This document shows, piece after piece, positions 55,255-64,000 of a DNA stretch of 64,000 nucleotides; positions within the stretch are counted from its first letter, which is position 1, and every line of letters starts with the position of its first letter. The notes under the pieces were generated by a model, which had not been told where the DNA came from, searched no databases, and was given only the letters and a program-made list of their open reading frames with translations. Both the position numbers and the translations under genes were made by a program. Origin of the DNA: Streptomyces sp. HUAS 15-9 (GTDB lineage: Bacteria; Actinomycetota; Actinomycetes; Streptomycetales; Streptomycetaceae); NCBI RefSeq assembly GCF_025642155.1, contig NZ_CP106798.1, forward strand, positions 5,518,001 through 5,582,000, given 5' to 3'.

Positions 55255-55295
55255 CGGGCCGGTCCGTCTCCCCCCCACGGACCGGCCCGTTTTTT
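55255..55295 (+). terminator. Strong intrinsic terminator with six T, no gene before it
   Basis: A perfect 13-bp GC stem (CGGGCCGGTCCGT / ACGGACCGGCCCG, loop of 9) followed by TTTTTT. Such T runs are rare in Streptomyces. There is no plus-strand gene upstream, so it ends a short RNA or an attenuated leader of uppS, whose start is 188 bp downstream. Confidence 0.9.
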
Positions 55296-55482
55296 CGTCC
55301 GGTCGCGGTCCGGCCGCCGTCCCGGCCGCGGTGCGTCTTCCGAGGGGCGCCGGCCGTGCTTGCCCCCGGGAAATCCCCACAGGGAAGCCTCACCCGCCCA
55401 CAGCCCTCGCCAACGGTCAAGGTCCCACAGGGGTAGGCTTCGCCGGCAAGGGGACCGCACCAATGGAGGGGCTGACAATAAC

Positions 55483-56256
55483 GTGAACCTGCGCGACAAA
55501 CTGCGCGGCCTTCTGGTCAGGCTCTACACACGCCGGGTGGAAGGCCACCTGGACCACGCTCAGGTGCCCAAGCACATCGGCGTCATCATGGACGGCAACC
55601 GCCGCTGGGCGAAGGCCGCGGGTTCCACCACGGTCCACGGTCACCGGGCCGGCGCCGAGAAGATCGAGGAGTTCCTCGGCTGGTGCTCCGAGACGGACGT
55701 CGAGGTCGTCACCCTGTGGCTGCTGTCCACGGACAACTTCGACCGCGCCAAGGAAGAACTCGTCCCGCTGCTCGGCATCATCGAGGACGTCGTCCGTACC
55801 CTCGCCGCCGACGGCCGCTGGCGTGTGCACCACGTCGGCACCCCGGACCTGCTGCCCTCTCAGATGCAGTCCGCGCTGAAGGAGGCCGAGGAGGCCACCG
55901 CCGACGTCGACGGGATACTCGTCAACGTCGCCATCGGCTACGGCGGCCGCCAGGAGATCGCCGACGCCGTGCGCTCGATGATCACGGACGCCGCCGACAA
56001 GGGCACCTCCATGGAGGCGCTCGCCGAGTCCGTCGACGTCGACATGATCGGCCGCCACCTCTACACCGGCGACCAGCCGGACCCCGACCTGGTGATCCGT
56101 ACCAGCGGTGAGCAGAGACTGTCCGGATTCATGCTGTGGCAGACGGCCCACTCCGAGTACTACTTCTGCGAGGTCTTCTGGCCGGCCTTCCGCAAGGTCG
56201 ACTTCCTGCGCGCCCTGCGCGACTACGCGGCACGCCACCGCCGCTACGGCGGCTGA
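55483..56256 (+). CDS. uppS: Isoprenyl (undecaprenyl) diphosphate synthase family
   Basis: A 257-residue cis-prenyltransferase from the GTG at 55483, with GGAGGGG 11 bases upstream. Motif 1 IMDGNRRWA (Asp37 binding Mg2+), TLWLLSTDNFDR, and RTSGEQRLSGFMLWQ. It makes a long polyprenyl diphosphate, the lipid carrier for wall and surface polymers; actinomycetes also have short-chain relatives. Product chain length cannot be judged. Located before a PIN-PhoH gene. Confidence 0.9.
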   Translation: MNLRDKLRGLLVRLYTRRVEGHLDHAQVPKHIGVIMDGNRRWAKAAGSTTVHGHRAGAEKIEEFLGWCSETDVEVVTLWLLSTDNFDRAKEELVPLLGIIEDVVRTLAADGRWRVHHVGTPDLLPSQMQSALKEAEEATADVDGILVNVAIGYGGRQEIADAVRSMITDAADKGTSMEALAESVDVDMIGRHLYTGDQPDPDLVIRTSGEQRLSGFMLWQTAHSEYYFCEVFWPAFRKVDFLRALRDYAARHRRYGG

Positions 56257-56601
56257 GGTACACCACCCGGAGCGGGATACGTCCGGAGAGTCGCCCCCTG
56301 TACACCTGTTGGGGCGGAAGTTACGAGGAGTTCACCGGTGTGCTGCCCTATGCATTTGCATGGCAGCGCATGTTCGAGGGCATAAGCCAAGCAGGTCGAC
56401 ACCCGAACCACGGGTGTCGGATCTCAGCGGGCGGCGCGGAGCCGTCCGCCCGGGAGGCCCTTTGCACCAGCCCGACCGTGCGCTCTCAGCACGGACGCAG
56501 CCACGGAGGGCCGGTTCTCGGCCCGCCGTGCGCGGGGGCCGTCGACCGGTCCAGCTCCATCTCGTCGCTCCCCGACCTCATCCGAGGGGGTACGTCCTTC
56601 C
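56257..56601. other. Leader region of the PhoH gene
   Basis: 345 bp between uppS and the PhoH gene. A perfect 8-bp hairpin GACACCCG-AACCA-CGGGTGTC lies at 56398-56418, with AGCAGGT before it and GGATCTCAGC after. No protein gene was found. The region probably holds the PhoH promoter and possibly a structured 5' leader. Confidence 0.5.
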
Positions 56602-57927
56602 GTGGTGACCAGCACAAAGCGCCACAAGTCAGACCGGCGCACGTATGTTCTCGACACCAGCGTTCTGCTGGCCGACCCCAATGCCCTGGCCCGCTTCGAC
56701 GAGCACGAGGTCGTGCTCCCCATCGTCGTGGTCACGGAACTGGAGGCCAAGCGGCACCATCCCGAACTCGGCTACTTCGCCCGGCAGGCCCTGCGCCTGC
56801 TCGACGACTACCGGGTGAGGTACGGCCGACTGGATGCCCCCATCCCGATCGGGGACCTCGGCGGAACGATCCGTGTCGAGCTCAACCACTCGGACCCCAG
56901 CGTGCTGCCCACCGGCTACCGCCTGGGGGACAACGACTCCCGCATCCTCGCGGTGGCCCGCAATCTGCAGGCCGAGGGGTACGACGTCACCGTGGTGTCG
57001 AAGGACCTGCCGCTGAGGATCAAGGCGTCGTCCGTGGGGCTCCTCGCGGAGGAGTACCGCGCCGAACTCGCCATCACGGACTCCTCCGGCTGGACCGGAA
57101 TGTCCGAACTGACCCTGTCCGGCGAGCAGGTGGACATCCTCTTCGAGGAAGGACACGTGTACGTACCGGAGGCGACCGAACTGCCGGTGCACACGGGTCT
57201 GACCATCCAGTCCGAGCGCGGCAAGGCGCTGGGCCGGATGACGTCGGAGGGCAACGTCCGGCTGGTGCGCGGTGACCGGGAGGCGTTCGGCATCAAGGGC
57301 CGCAGTGCCGAGCAGCGGATCGCCCTCGATCTGCTCCTCGACCCGGACGTCGGCATCGTGTCGATGGGCGGCCGGGCCGGCACGGGCAAGTCGGCGCTGG
57401 CGCTGTGCGCGGGTCTGGAGGCGGTCCTGGAGCGCCGTCAGCACCAGAAGGTGATGGTCTTCCGTCCGCTGTACGCGGTCGGCGGGCAGGAGCTCGGCTA
57501 TCTGCCCGGCTCCGAGGCCGAGAAGATGAGCCCCTGGGCGCAGGCGGTCTTCGACACCCTCTCGGCCGTCACCAGCCGCGAGGTCATCGAGGAGGTCACC
57601 GCGCGCGGGATGCTGGAGGTCCTGCCGCTGACCCACATCCGCGGCCGCTCGCTGCACGACGCGTTTGTGATCGTGGACGAGGCGCAGTCGCTCGAACGGA
57701 ATGTCCTGCTGACCGTTCTGTCCCGGATCGGCGCGAATTCACGCGTGGTTCTGACCCACGACGTGGCGCAGCGGGACAATCTGCGGGTCGGCCGGTACGA
57801 CGGTGTGGTCGCCGTCGTGGAGAAGCTGAAGGGGCATCCGCTCTTCGCCCATGTCACTCTGACGCGGTCCGAGAGGTCCCAGATCGCCGCACTTGTGACC
57901 GAAATGCTGGAGGACGGTCACATCTGA
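56602..57927 (+). CDS. phoH: PIN-domain / PhoH-like ATPase (PhoH2 type)
   Basis: A 441-residue protein from a GTG. The first 150 residues are a PIN nuclease-like domain ([13 protein letters not shown] with conserved acidic residues, [13 protein letters not shown]). The C-terminal half is a PhoH ATPase: Walker [14 protein letters not shown] near residue 260, Walker [14 protein letters not shown], and [10 protein letters not shown]. PhoH2 proteins are RNA helicase/nucleases in mycobacteria. Gene between uppS and a transglycosylase gene. Confidence 0.9.
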   Translation: MVTSTKRHKSDRRTYVLDTSVLLADPNALARFDEHEVVLPIVVVTELEAKRHHPELGYFARQALRLLDDYRVRYGRLDAPIPIGDLGGTIRVELNHSDPSVLPTGYRLGDNDSRILAVARNLQAEGYDVTVVSKDLPLRIKASSVGLLAEEYRAELAITDSSGWTGMSELTLSGEQVDILFEEGHVYVPEATELPVHTGLTIQSERGKALGRMTSEGNVRLVRGDREAFGIKGRSAEQRIALDLLLDPDVGIVSMGGRAGTGKSALALCAGLEAVLERRQHQKVMVFRPLYAVGGQELGYLPGSEAEKMSPWAQAVFDTLSAVTSREVIEEVTARGMLEVLPLTHIRGRSLHDAFVIVDEAQSLERNVLLTVLSRIGANSRVVLTHDVAQRDNLRVGRYDGVVAVVEKLKGHPLFAHVTLTRSERSQIAALVTEMLEDGHI

Positions 57928-58373
57928 CCCGACTGTCCAACTTGGACGGATTATTCGACAGTTGGCGCCGTCCGGTAAAGGCCCAGAGCCTAGCCGGGCG
58001 GCGCCGTCGTATGTGGCGGTTTCTTAAAATCCCCTGAGTCAAACGGGATGTGAGCTTTCACACGCACCTCGGAATTGCCACCCGGCGTTGTGTTACGGCA
58101 GAGTCTCACTCCTGTCAGGCCCCGCATACGACACACCTGTACCCCTGGGGGTACCCCCACACTTTCGTAGTGGGGGAGGTACGGCACCACGGAAGCACCA
58201 CAGCTAACTCCACAGCGACGTCGTATGCCGCCCGAGCACCACGCGGCGCTCCCGTGCAGGGAGTTGCCCACCGGGCCCGTGCCTCCCGTGACCCCGCAGT
58301 TGGGAGGCCAGCGTCAGGGGCACGATTGCGTCCGCCAGGGTCACCGAAGCGGGCGATGCTGGAAGGAAACCGT
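57928..58373. promoter_or_regulatory. Long structured leader of the transglycosylase gene
   Basis: 446 bp without a gene. Two hairpins abut: GTACCCC/GGGGTAC (58139-58154) and CCCCCAC/GTGGGGG with a 9-base loop (58154-58176). Similar wall-hydrolase genes in Streptomyces have c-di-AMP riboswitches. I looked for the ydaO-type core pattern and did not find it, so no riboswitch is claimed. Confidence 0.5.
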
Positions 58374-59069
58374 GTGAGCCGGATTTCGGTCCGGGGATTC
58401 GCAGTGGCCTCCGCCACCGCGGTCACCGCAGTCGGAAGCGTCGTCGGCGTTGCCTCGGGCAGCGTCGCGCAGAACAGCAACGACGCCGAGCCGACGGCTG
58501 CCGACGCCACGCTCCTCGCGGACATACCCGCGGGTCAGCAGGCCCAGGTGCAGACCGCGTCCCTGACGCAGCAGGCCGACGCCCAGGCCATCCAGGCGGA
58601 CGCGAGCGCCAAGAAGGACGCCGAGGAGGCGGCCCGCAAGGCAGCCGCCGAGACCGCCGTCGCCAAGAAGGTCGCCGCCGAGAAGGCCGAGAAGGAAGCC
58701 AAGGCCCGCGCGGAGGCGAAGAAGGCGGCCACCCGGTCGACCCGCGACTCCTCCAGCTTCCCGGTGCAGAGCTCGTACTCGGTCGCGCAGATCCAGGCGA
58801 TGGCGCGCCAGATGGTGGCGGCCGACCAGTTCCAGTGCTTCAGCAACATCGTGGACCACGAGTCCAGCTGGAACTACCAGGCGGTCAACGCCTCGTCCGG
58901 TGCCTACGGACTCTTCCAGGCCCTGCCCGCCGGCAAGTACGCCTCCGCCGGTGCCGACTGGCGGACCAACCCGGCCACCCAGATCAAGTGGGGCCTCAAC
59001 TACATGAACGACCGGTACCACAGCCCGTGTCAGGCGTGGTCGTTCTGGCAGGCGAACCACTGGTACTGA
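58374..59069 (+). CDS. Secreted transglycosylase-like (SLT) cell-wall hydrolase
   Basis: The GTG at 58374 with GGAAGGA upstream gives a signal-peptide protein of 231 residues (the frame is open to 58050). After the signal peptide are an acidic linker and an Ala/Lys/Glu coiled-coil region (residues 65-125), then a lytic transglycosylase-like domain (FQCFSNIVDHESSWNYQAVN with the catalytic Glu, GAYGLFQALPAGKY, WGLNYMNDRY). It probably cleaves peptidoglycan. An adjacent terminator ends the unit. Confidence 0.9.
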   Translation: MSRISVRGFAVASATAVTAVGSVVGVASGSVAQNSNDAEPTAADATLLADIPAGQQAQVQTASLTQQADAQAIQADASAKKDAEEAARKAAAETAVAKKVAAEKAEKEAKARAEAKKAATRSTRDSSSFPVQSSYSVAQIQAMARQMVAADQFQCFSNIVDHESSWNYQAVNASSGAYGLFQALPAGKYASAGADWRTNPATQIKWGLNYMNDRYHSPCQAWSFWQANHWY

Positions 59070-59097
59070 GCCCGTCGGTTCCCTCTCAACCTTGCGC

Positions 59098-59126
59098 AGC
59101 CCCTCCCCGTCCTAGGGGGAGGGGCT
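59098..59126 (+). terminator. Terminator after the transglycosylase gene
   Basis: Perfect 11-bp stem AGCCCCTCCCC / GGGGAGGGGCT with a 7-base loop, followed by TTC. Confidence 0.85.
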
Positions 59127-59208
59127 TTCGCCCTGTACGGTCGGACGCGAACGACTCCAGGGGGGAGTGGTGGCGAGCACCCGAGGACGCGGGGGAAGAG
59201 GACGGATC

Positions 59209-60579
59209 ATGTCGCGAGTGCCAGGGTGGCTCGGCCGGCTCGGCGCCGGACTGACCGAAATGGGCGAGCGGTTGGACGAGCGGCGGGCCGAGGTGGAGAA
59301 GGAGACCACCGAGCCCGCCCCGGTCGTCGCCGACCGCGTGGCCGAACCGGCGTCGGCCGCCCCCCAGCCGCCGGTGCCGGCCGGTCCCCGTCCCGACCCG
59401 GCCCAGGCCGTGCCGTGGGGCGTCAGGGTCGCCGCCGAGGCGGGCTGGCGGCTGCTCGTGCTCGCGGGCACGGTGTGGGTGCTGATGCGGGTCATCAGCG
59501 CCGTACAGCTGGTCGTCTTCGCCTTCGTCATCGCGCTGCTGATCACCGCGCTGCTGCAGCCGACCGTGGCCCGGCTGCGGCGCCACGGGGTGCCGCGCGG
59601 TCCGGCCACCGCGCTCACCGCGATCCTCGGCTTCGTCGTGATGGGCCTGATCGGGTGGTTCGTGACCTGGCAGGTCATGGAGAACATCGACACCCTCTCC
59701 AGCCAGATCCAGAGCGGCATCGACGATCTGCGCAACTGGCTGCTGAAGAGCCCCTTCCACGTCACGGACAAGCAGATCAACCAGATCGCCAAGAACCTCC
59801 GTGAGGCGATCGGCGCCAACGCCGACCAGATCACGTCCGCGGGTCTGGAGGGCGTACAGGTCATCGTCGAGACCCTGGCAAGCATCCTGCTGGTGTTCTT
59901 CTCGACGCTGTTCCTGCTCTACGACGGCGAGCGCATCTGGGAGTGGTCGCTGAAGCTGGTGCCCGCGGCGGCCCGTCCGGGCGTGGCCGGCGCCGGACCG
60001 CGCGCCTGGCGCACGCTGACCGCCTACGTCCGCGGCACGGTGCTGGTGGCCCTGATCGACGCCATCTTCATCGGCCTCGGCATCTACTTCCTCGACGTCC
60101 CGATGGCCGTGCCGCTGGCCGTGTTCATCTTCCTGTTCTCGTTCATCCCGTTGGTGGGCGCGGTGGCGTCCGGCGCGCTGGCGGTCGTCGTCGCGCTGGT
60201 GACGCAGGGCGTCTTCACGGCGGTCATGACCCTGCTGGTGGTTCTCGCGGTCCAGCAGATCGAGGGCCACGTCCTGCAGCCGTTCATCCTGGGCCGCGCG
60301 GTGCGGGTGCATCCGCTGGCGGTGGTGCTGTCGGTCGCGGCCGGCGGCATGGTCGCGGGCATCGGCGGCGCGGTGGTGGCCGTACCGCTGGTGGCGGTGA
60401 CCAACACGGTGGTGGGCTATCTGCGGGCCTACGCACAGGAACAGGCCCTTCTCGCGGCCCAAGAGGATGCGGCCCCGCCGGAGTTCGATGACGAGGCCGA
60501 CCGGGCCGGGGCGGGGTCCGTGGTCGCGGCCCCCAGGGACGCCCAGGAAAGCACCGGGGGCCTCGCCCACCAGGAGTGA
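59209..60579 (+). CDS. AI-2E-family polytopic membrane protein
   Basis: A 456-residue protein from the ATG at 59209 after GGAAGAGG (frame open to 59167). A Pro-rich N-terminal part is followed by about eight membrane segments with the AI-2E exporter pattern (the long extracytoplasmic loop at 165-230, FIFLFSFIPLVGAVASGALA, and QQIEGHVLQPFILGRAVRVHP). Members export small molecules or act as Na+/H+ exchangers. Substrate unknown. Confidence 0.85.
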   Translation: MSRVPGWLGRLGAGLTEMGERLDERRAEVEKETTEPAPVVADRVAEPASAAPQPPVPAGPRPDPAQAVPWGVRVAAEAGWRLLVLAGTVWVLMRVISAVQLVVFAFVIALLITALLQPTVARLRRHGVPRGPATALTAILGFVVMGLIGWFVTWQVMENIDTLSSQIQSGIDDLRNWLLKSPFHVTDKQINQIAKNLREAIGANADQITSAGLEGVQVIVETLASILLVFFSTLFLLYDGERIWEWSLKLVPAAARPGVAGAGPRAWRTLTAYVRGTVLVALIDAIFIGLGIYFLDVPMAVPLAVFIFLFSFIPLVGAVASGALAVVVALVTQGVFTAVMTLLVVLAVQQIEGHVLQPFILGRAVRVHPLAVVLSVAAGGMVAGIGGAVVAVPLVAVTNTVVGYLRAYAQEQALLAAQEDAAPPEFDDEADRAGAGSVVAAPRDAQESTGGLAHQE

Positions 60580-60591
60580 GCGAGGCCCCGG
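60554..60591. terminator. Bidirectional terminator overlapping the AI-2E gene stop
   Basis: CCGGGGGCCTCGC pairs with GCGAGGCCCCGG, one bulged base, 13-base loop; between this gene and the convergent ahpD. Confidence 0.75.
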
Positions 60592-60606
60592 CACAGCACC
60601 GCGGGA

Positions 60607-61149
60607 CTACTCGGAGAGCACCGCTTCCGCCTCCAGGGTCACCCCGACCGCCTGGACGACCGAGGCGATCTTGAAGGACTCCTGGATGACCTCACGGTCG
60701 ACGCCCGCCTTGCGCAGCACCTGCTCGTGCGAGTCGAGGCACATCCCGCAGCCGTTGATCGCGGAGACCGCGAACGACCACAGCTCGAAGTCGACCTTGT
60801 CGACACCCGGGTTGCCGATGACGTTCATCCGCAGACCCGCGCGCAGGCTGCCGTACTCGTGGTCGGACAGCAGATGACGGGTGCGGTAGAAGACGTTGTT
60901 CATCGCCATGACGGCCGCCGCGGCCTTCGCCGCGGTGTACGCCTCCGGCGTGAGGTTCGCCTTCGCCTCGGGCTCCAGCTCACGCAGGACGATGGGGGAG
61001 CGGGAGGCGATGGCGGTCGCCAGCACCGTGCCCCACAACTGCTGCGCCGGCAGGTCCGAGTTGCCGATGACCGAGCCCAGGTTGAGCTTCAGGTCCTTGG
61101 CGTAGTCCGGTATGCGGGACTTGAGGGAGTCGAGCGACAACTCACTCAC
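60607..61149 (-). CDS. ahpD: Alkyl hydroperoxide reductase AhpD
   Basis: A 180-residue protein with the CXXC plus His active site CGMCLDSHE (Cys134, Cys137, His141). AhpD passes reducing power to AhpC, the usual arrangement in actinobacteria lacking AhpF. GTG start overlapping the ahpC stop by 8 bp, so the two are coupled. Confidence 0.95.
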   Translation of the reverse strand: MSELSLDSLKSRIPDYAKDLKLNLGSVIGNSDLPAQQLWGTVLATAIASRSPIVLRELEPEAKANLTPEAYTAAKAAAAVMAMNNVFYRTRHLLSDHEYGSLRAGLRMNVIGNPGVDKVDFELWSFAVSAINGCGMCLDSHEQVLRKAGVDREVIQESFKIASVVQAVGVTLEAEAVLSE

Positions 61150-61696
61150 CGGCCAGCAGCGCGACCGGGTCCAGCGTCTCGTCGCCCTTGGACCAGTTGC
61201 ACGGGCACAGCTCGTCCGTCTGGAGGGCGTCGAGGACCCGCAGGACCTCCTTGGGGTTACGGCCGACCGAGCCCGCCGTCACCATGGAGAACTGGATCTC
61301 GTTGTTCTGGTCGACGATGAAGACGGCGCGCTTGGCGAAGCCGTCCTCGCCCTCGATGCCGAGGTCACGCATGAGCTCGTGTTTGGAGTCCGCCATCATC
61401 GGGAAGGGCAGGTCGCGCAGGTCGTCGTGGTCCTTGCGCCAGGCGTGGTGCACGAACTCGGAGTCACCGGAGAAGCCGAGGACCTGGGCGTCACGGTCGG
61501 CGAACTCGTCGTTCAGCTTGCCGAAGGCCGCGATCTCGGTCGGGCACACGAAGGTGAAGTCCTTGGGCCAGGCGAAGACGATCTTCCACTTGCCCTCGTA
61601 GGTCTTGTGGTCGATCGTCTCGAACTCCTTGCCCTTCTCCAGCGAGACGCAGGCGGTCAGTTCGAACTCGGGGAACTTGTCACCGACAGTGAGCAC
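61142..61696 (-). CDS. ahpC: Alkyl hydroperoxide reductase AhpC (2-Cys peroxiredoxin)
   Basis: A 184-residue peroxiredoxin from the GTG at 61696 after AAGGAGAG. Peroxidatic Cys51 in DFTFVCPTE; resolving-Cys region ELCPCNW (Cys164, Cys166). It reduces organic peroxides and H2O2. Divergent from oxyR, which is the expected redox regulator. Confidence 0.95.
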   Translation of the reverse strand: MLTVGDKFPEFELTACVSLEKGKEFETIDHKTYEGKWKIVFAWPKDFTFVCPTEIAAFGKLNDEFADRDAQVLGFSGDSEFVHHAWRKDHDDLRDLPFPMMADSKHELMRDLGIEGEDGFAKRAVFIVDQNNEIQFSMVTAGSVGRNPKEVLRVLDALQTDELCPCNWSKGDETLDPVALLAGE

Positions 61697-61829
61697 GCGC
61701 TCTCCTTGCAGCGAGGAAACCCCCGGATCGCGGGAGTTTCCCATGGGTTGGACGTTGTCGATGTTGGCACAGGGTCGATTGATACGGGAAATAGCTACAC
61801 TCGGTCGTGTTGATCGGAGGTATCTATCA
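61697..61829. promoter_or_regulatory. Divergent ahpC-oxyR control region
   Basis: 133 bp with AT-rich LysR-type features, including GATACGGGAAATAGCTAC and TGATCGGAGGTATCTATC, plausible OxyR half-sites. Both promoters should lie here. Confidence 0.7.
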
Positions 61830-62789
61830 GTGACCGTGAGTAGCGTGAGCGGGCGGCAGCGCCGGCCCAGTCTGTCCCAGCTGCGCGCCTTCGCCGCCGT
61901 GGCCGAGCATCTGCACTTCCGGGACGCGGCCGCCGCCATCGGGATGAGCCAGCCTGCCCTGTCGGGGGCCGTCTCGGCCCTGGAGGAGACCCTCGGGGTC
62001 ACCCTGCTGGAGCGTACGACCCGCAAGGTGCTGCTCTCGCCCGCCGGTGAGCGTCTCGCCGTACGGGCCAAGGCGGTGCTGGACGAGGTCGGTGCGCTGC
62101 TGGAGGAGGCCGAGGCGGTCCGTGCGCCCTTCACGGGGGTGCTGCGGCTCGGGGTCATTCCGACGGTGGCCCCCTATCTGCTGCCGACCGTCCTGCGGCT
62201 CACGCACGACCGGTACCCGGACCTCGATCTCCAGGTGCACGAGGAACAGACCGCCAGCCTGCTCGACGGGCTGGCCGCCGGACGCCTCGACCTGCTGCTG
62301 CTCGCCGTGCCCCTCGGTATCCCCGGCATCGTCGAACTGCCGCTCTTCGACGAGGACTTCGTTCTCGTCACCCCGCCGGCCCACTGGCTCGGCGGCCGTG
62401 AGGGAATCCCGCGCGAGGCCCTCAAGGAGCTCAATCTGCTGCTCCTGGACGAGGGGCACTGCCTGCGCGACCAGGCCCTCGACATCTGCCGCGAGGCAGG
62501 GCGGGCGGACGCTCCGGTCACGACCACCGCCGCGGGCCTGTCGACCCTCGTACAGCTCGTGGCCGGCGGGCTCGGCTGCACGCTGCTGCCCCGTACCGCC
62601 CTCAAGGTCGAGACCACCCGCGGCAGTCAGCTCCTCACCGGATACTTCGCCGAACCGGCGCCGAGCCGCCGTATCGCCCTCGCCATGCGCACCGGATCGG
62701 CCCGCGGCGCCGAGTACCGGGAGCTGACGGCAGCGCTGCGCGAGGCCCTGCGGCCACTGCCCGTACGGGTGCTCGACGGGGTCAACTGA
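61830..62789 (+). CDS. oxyR: OxyR, LysR-type peroxide regulator
   Basis: A 319-residue regulator. The GTG at 61830 has GGAGG 10 bases before it and starts the family N-terminus (the frame is open to 61605). A LysR helix-turn-helix (residues 15-70, FRDAAAAIGMSQPALSGAVS) is followed by the OxyR redox site: Cys211 and Cys220 in GHCLRDQALDIC with the correct 8-residue spacing, matching the OxyR pair. Oxidation makes the disulphide and activates ahpC-ahpD. Confidence 0.95.
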   Translation: MTVSSVSGRQRRPSLSQLRAFAAVAEHLHFRDAAAAIGMSQPALSGAVSALEETLGVTLLERTTRKVLLSPAGERLAVRAKAVLDEVGALLEEAEAVRAPFTGVLRLGVIPTVAPYLLPTVLRLTHDRYPDLDLQVHEEQTASLLDGLAAGRLDLLLLAVPLGIPGIVELPLFDEDFVLVTPPAHWLGGREGIPREALKELNLLLLDEGHCLRDQALDICREAGRADAPVTTTAAGLSTLVQLVAGGLGCTLLPRTALKVETTRGSQLLTGYFAEPAPSRRIALAMRTGSARGAEYRELTAALREALRPLPVRVLDGVN

Positions 62790-62975
62790 GTTCGCTTCCC
62801 AATCGATCAAATGAGTGTCGAACAAGGCGTTTTGAGCAGCTGGACGTGCCAAGTTCCGTCAGCTGCAGACAGGTAGGAAATCCCTGGCAGGGATATGCCG
62901 CTGAACTGATACACATACCCCCTCGGTGCGACGCGTCAGGCGTCAGTGCGAAATGCCGATACGCCAAGGGGAGTG

Positions 62976-63884
62976 ATGTCGGAGGTTCGGGATTCCCTTG
63001 ACCGGGCCGCCTACGGACGGCTCGCGCACGCCCTCACCGTGTGTGGGCGCGAGGGATTCACGGGAGAACTGCGGGTGCCTGGCAGCCCAGGTGGCGCGTT
63101 CCATCTGCGCGACGGACTCGTGGTCGCGGCCGAGAGCCCCGGCGCCCCCGCCCCCGAGGCGCTCCTGCTGCGCTCCGAACGCGTCGACGGCGAGCAGTGG
63201 GCGGAACTGGTGCGCGAGTCCGGCGGGGCGCGCTGGCCGGCCGCCGGGCTGATCGCCCACGGCTACGCGGGGCCCGCCCAGCTCAGGGTGGTCTGTGTCA
63301 TGGCCCTGCACGACGCGGCCTTCGCCATCGTCGCCGGTCAGGTGGACGGCTGCGAGCCCGTCACCGGCACCGAGCCGCACGCCCCGGTCACCGTCGGCGA
63401 GACACCCGCCCGGCTGCTCCAGGAGGCGGTGCGCAAACTGTCCGCCGTGGCCGCGCTGCCGTACCCGGTGCGCCCCGACCGGGAACGCCCCAGGCCCGTG
63501 GTCGCGGCCGACCGCGCCCGCACCCCGCTGCAACAGGAGCTGCTCGTCCACGCCGACGGCCGCCGCACCGCCCGCGACCTGGCCTTCCGTACCGGCCGCG
63601 GGGTCTACACCGTCACGGTGGAGGTCGCGCGCATGCTCGGCGAGGGGCTGCTGGAGTGCGCCGCCCTCACCGACCGGATCCCCGTCCGGATGCCGCTGGA
63701 GGCTCCGGTCGTACGACACCGGAAGCCACCCCCGAGCCCCCCGGACCCGGAGCCGCCCCCCGTCCCCACCGAACTGCCGCGCCGCGATCCGGGCGCCAGC
63801 GGCATCACCGAAGCCCTCACCCCGGCCAAGAGCGGGGCGAGCTGGAAAGGGTTCTTCCGGTTGCGGCACGGAACCGCCAAATGA
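62976..63884 (+). CDS. Protein of unknown function upstream of a roadblock protein
   Basis: A 302-residue protein from the ATG at 62976 after AAGGGGA. The first 170 residues resemble a DUF4388-like regulator domain (YGRLAHALTVCGREGFTGEL, GAFHLRDGLVVAAESPG), then a helical region (ELLVHADGRRTARDLAFRTG, winged-helix-like) and a Pro-rich tail. It precedes the roadblock gene by 58 bp. Likely part of a conservon-like (cvn) GTPase operon; only two genes are visible. Confidence 0.7.
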   Translation: MSEVRDSLDRAAYGRLAHALTVCGREGFTGELRVPGSPGGAFHLRDGLVVAAESPGAPAPEALLLRSERVDGEQWAELVRESGGARWPAAGLIAHGYAGPAQLRVVCVMALHDAAFAIVAGQVDGCEPVTGTEPHAPVTVGETPARLLQEAVRKLSAVAALPYPVRPDRERPRPVVAADRARTPLQQELLVHADGRRTARDLAFRTGRGVYTVTVEVARMLGEGLLECAALTDRIPVRMPLEAPVVRHRKPPPSPPDPEPPPVPTELPRRDPGASGITEALTPAKSGASWKGFFRLRHGTAK

Positions 63885-63942
63885 AAAGCGCGTGTTGATC
63901 GCCGCAACGGTCGAATTCAGTCAGGAACGAGGAGTTGAGCAC

Positions 63943-64000
63943 ATGAATCACGAAGCCCTGGCGCGAGAAATGCGCGGGCTGCGCGAAAGGGTCACCGGAA
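63943..64000 (+). CDS. Roadblock/LC7-domain protein, start only
   Basis: Cut by the window edge. AGGAACGAGGAG precedes the ATG at 63943, and the 19 visible codons read MNHEALAREMRGLRERVTG, the usual start of Streptomyces roadblock/LC7 proteins. These proteins regulate small GTPases in conservon operons. Confidence 0.7.
   Translation, partial: MNHEALAREMRGLRERVTG

Larger units (their letters stand above)
54444..55482. other. Gene-poor interval between IS5 element and uppS
   Basis: About 1 kb with patchier, lower GC. I found no convincing protein gene. A 44-codon frame at 54919-55053 (starting MSKAARAAPRSGGG, two Cys) has a weak AGGGAA site and is doubtful. The interval holds a 12-bp perfect inverted repeat and an orphan intrinsic terminator, listed separately. 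Confidence 0.6.

Noticed and set aside
57928..58373. c-di-AMP (ydaO-type) riboswitch upstream of the cell-wall hydrolase
   Set aside because: The expected conserved blocks were not found by eye; two hairpins alone do not support it.
1..64000. tRNA or rRNA genes, plasmid or phage attachment sites
   Set aside because: None recognised on either strand; clover-leaf candidates near 55220 did not fold as tRNA.

Overview
The window is a piece of an actinomycete chromosome and almost certainly Streptomyces. GC is very high, third codon positions are nearly all G or C, GTG and even TTG or CTG starts occur, and it carries typical Streptomyces loci: a Tad pilus cluster with Flp-like pilin, a DasR-type chitinase promoter, a WhiJ/DUF397-type regulatory trio, the ahpC-ahpD/oxyR pair and a roadblock-protein operon. 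No rRNA, tRNA or CRISPR array was seen. Coordinates and starts were read by eye from the sequence; no database search was run.

Layout. 1-8.4 kb: a cell-surface sugar region. It holds a truncated polytopic sugar transferase, rmlA, an rmlC-like epimerase, a secreted collagen-like protein gene, rmlB and a frameshifted rmlD, then on the other strand two paralogous membrane-anchored TPR proteins flanking a GT2 glycosyltransferase/methyltransferase-like fusion. 8.5-12.3 kb: a small helical protein, an AlaA-like aminotransferase, two small proteins that may be one broken gene, and a secreted trypsin-like protease. 12.3-19 kb: a D-amino-acid style catabolic cluster (N-acyl-D-amino-acid deacylase, D-threonine-aldolase-like enzyme, PfkB sugar kinase, IclR regulator, RidA), split by a decayed IS110-family element. 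19-30 kb: a TPR-CHAT protease-like protein of 1387 residues and a caspase-family protein, convergent, followed by a tight operon of a small protein, a coiled-coil membrane protein, a Pro-rich protein, a helical protein and an AAA+ ATPase. This is the best candidate for an undescribed system.

30-36.5 kb: a small acidic protein, a LuxR-family STAND-type regulator, two ATP-binding (anti-sigma-like) regulators, and a GH18 chitinase with two DasR-like boxes next to its start codon. 36.7-48 kb: a Tad/Flp pilus locus (zinc-ribbon protein, cpaB, cpaE, two tadE, cpaF, tadB, tadC) with its own histidine kinase and response regulator, an Flp pilin, a TadG-like protein apparently starting at CTG, a lipoprotein and an OmpA-domain protein. 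48-49.9 kb: DUF397, XRE and RsbW-like genes, the last frameshifted, plus DUF192. 49.95-51.48 kb: a gene-free giant inverted repeat with inner 64-bp tandem repeats. 51.5-54.5 kb: F420-type oxidoreductase, GNAT, DinB and an intact IS5-family insertion.

54.5-64 kb: a gene-poor kilobase with an orphan intrinsic terminator, then uppS, a PIN-PhoH ATPase, a secreted transglycosylase-like protein with a structured leader, an AI-2E-family membrane protein, ahpD, ahpC and divergent oxyR, a protein of unknown function and the start of a roadblock protein. Single-base frameshifts recur (rmlD, IS110 transposase, RsbW-like gene, possibly 10.8 kb). Some may be sequence errors rather than biology.
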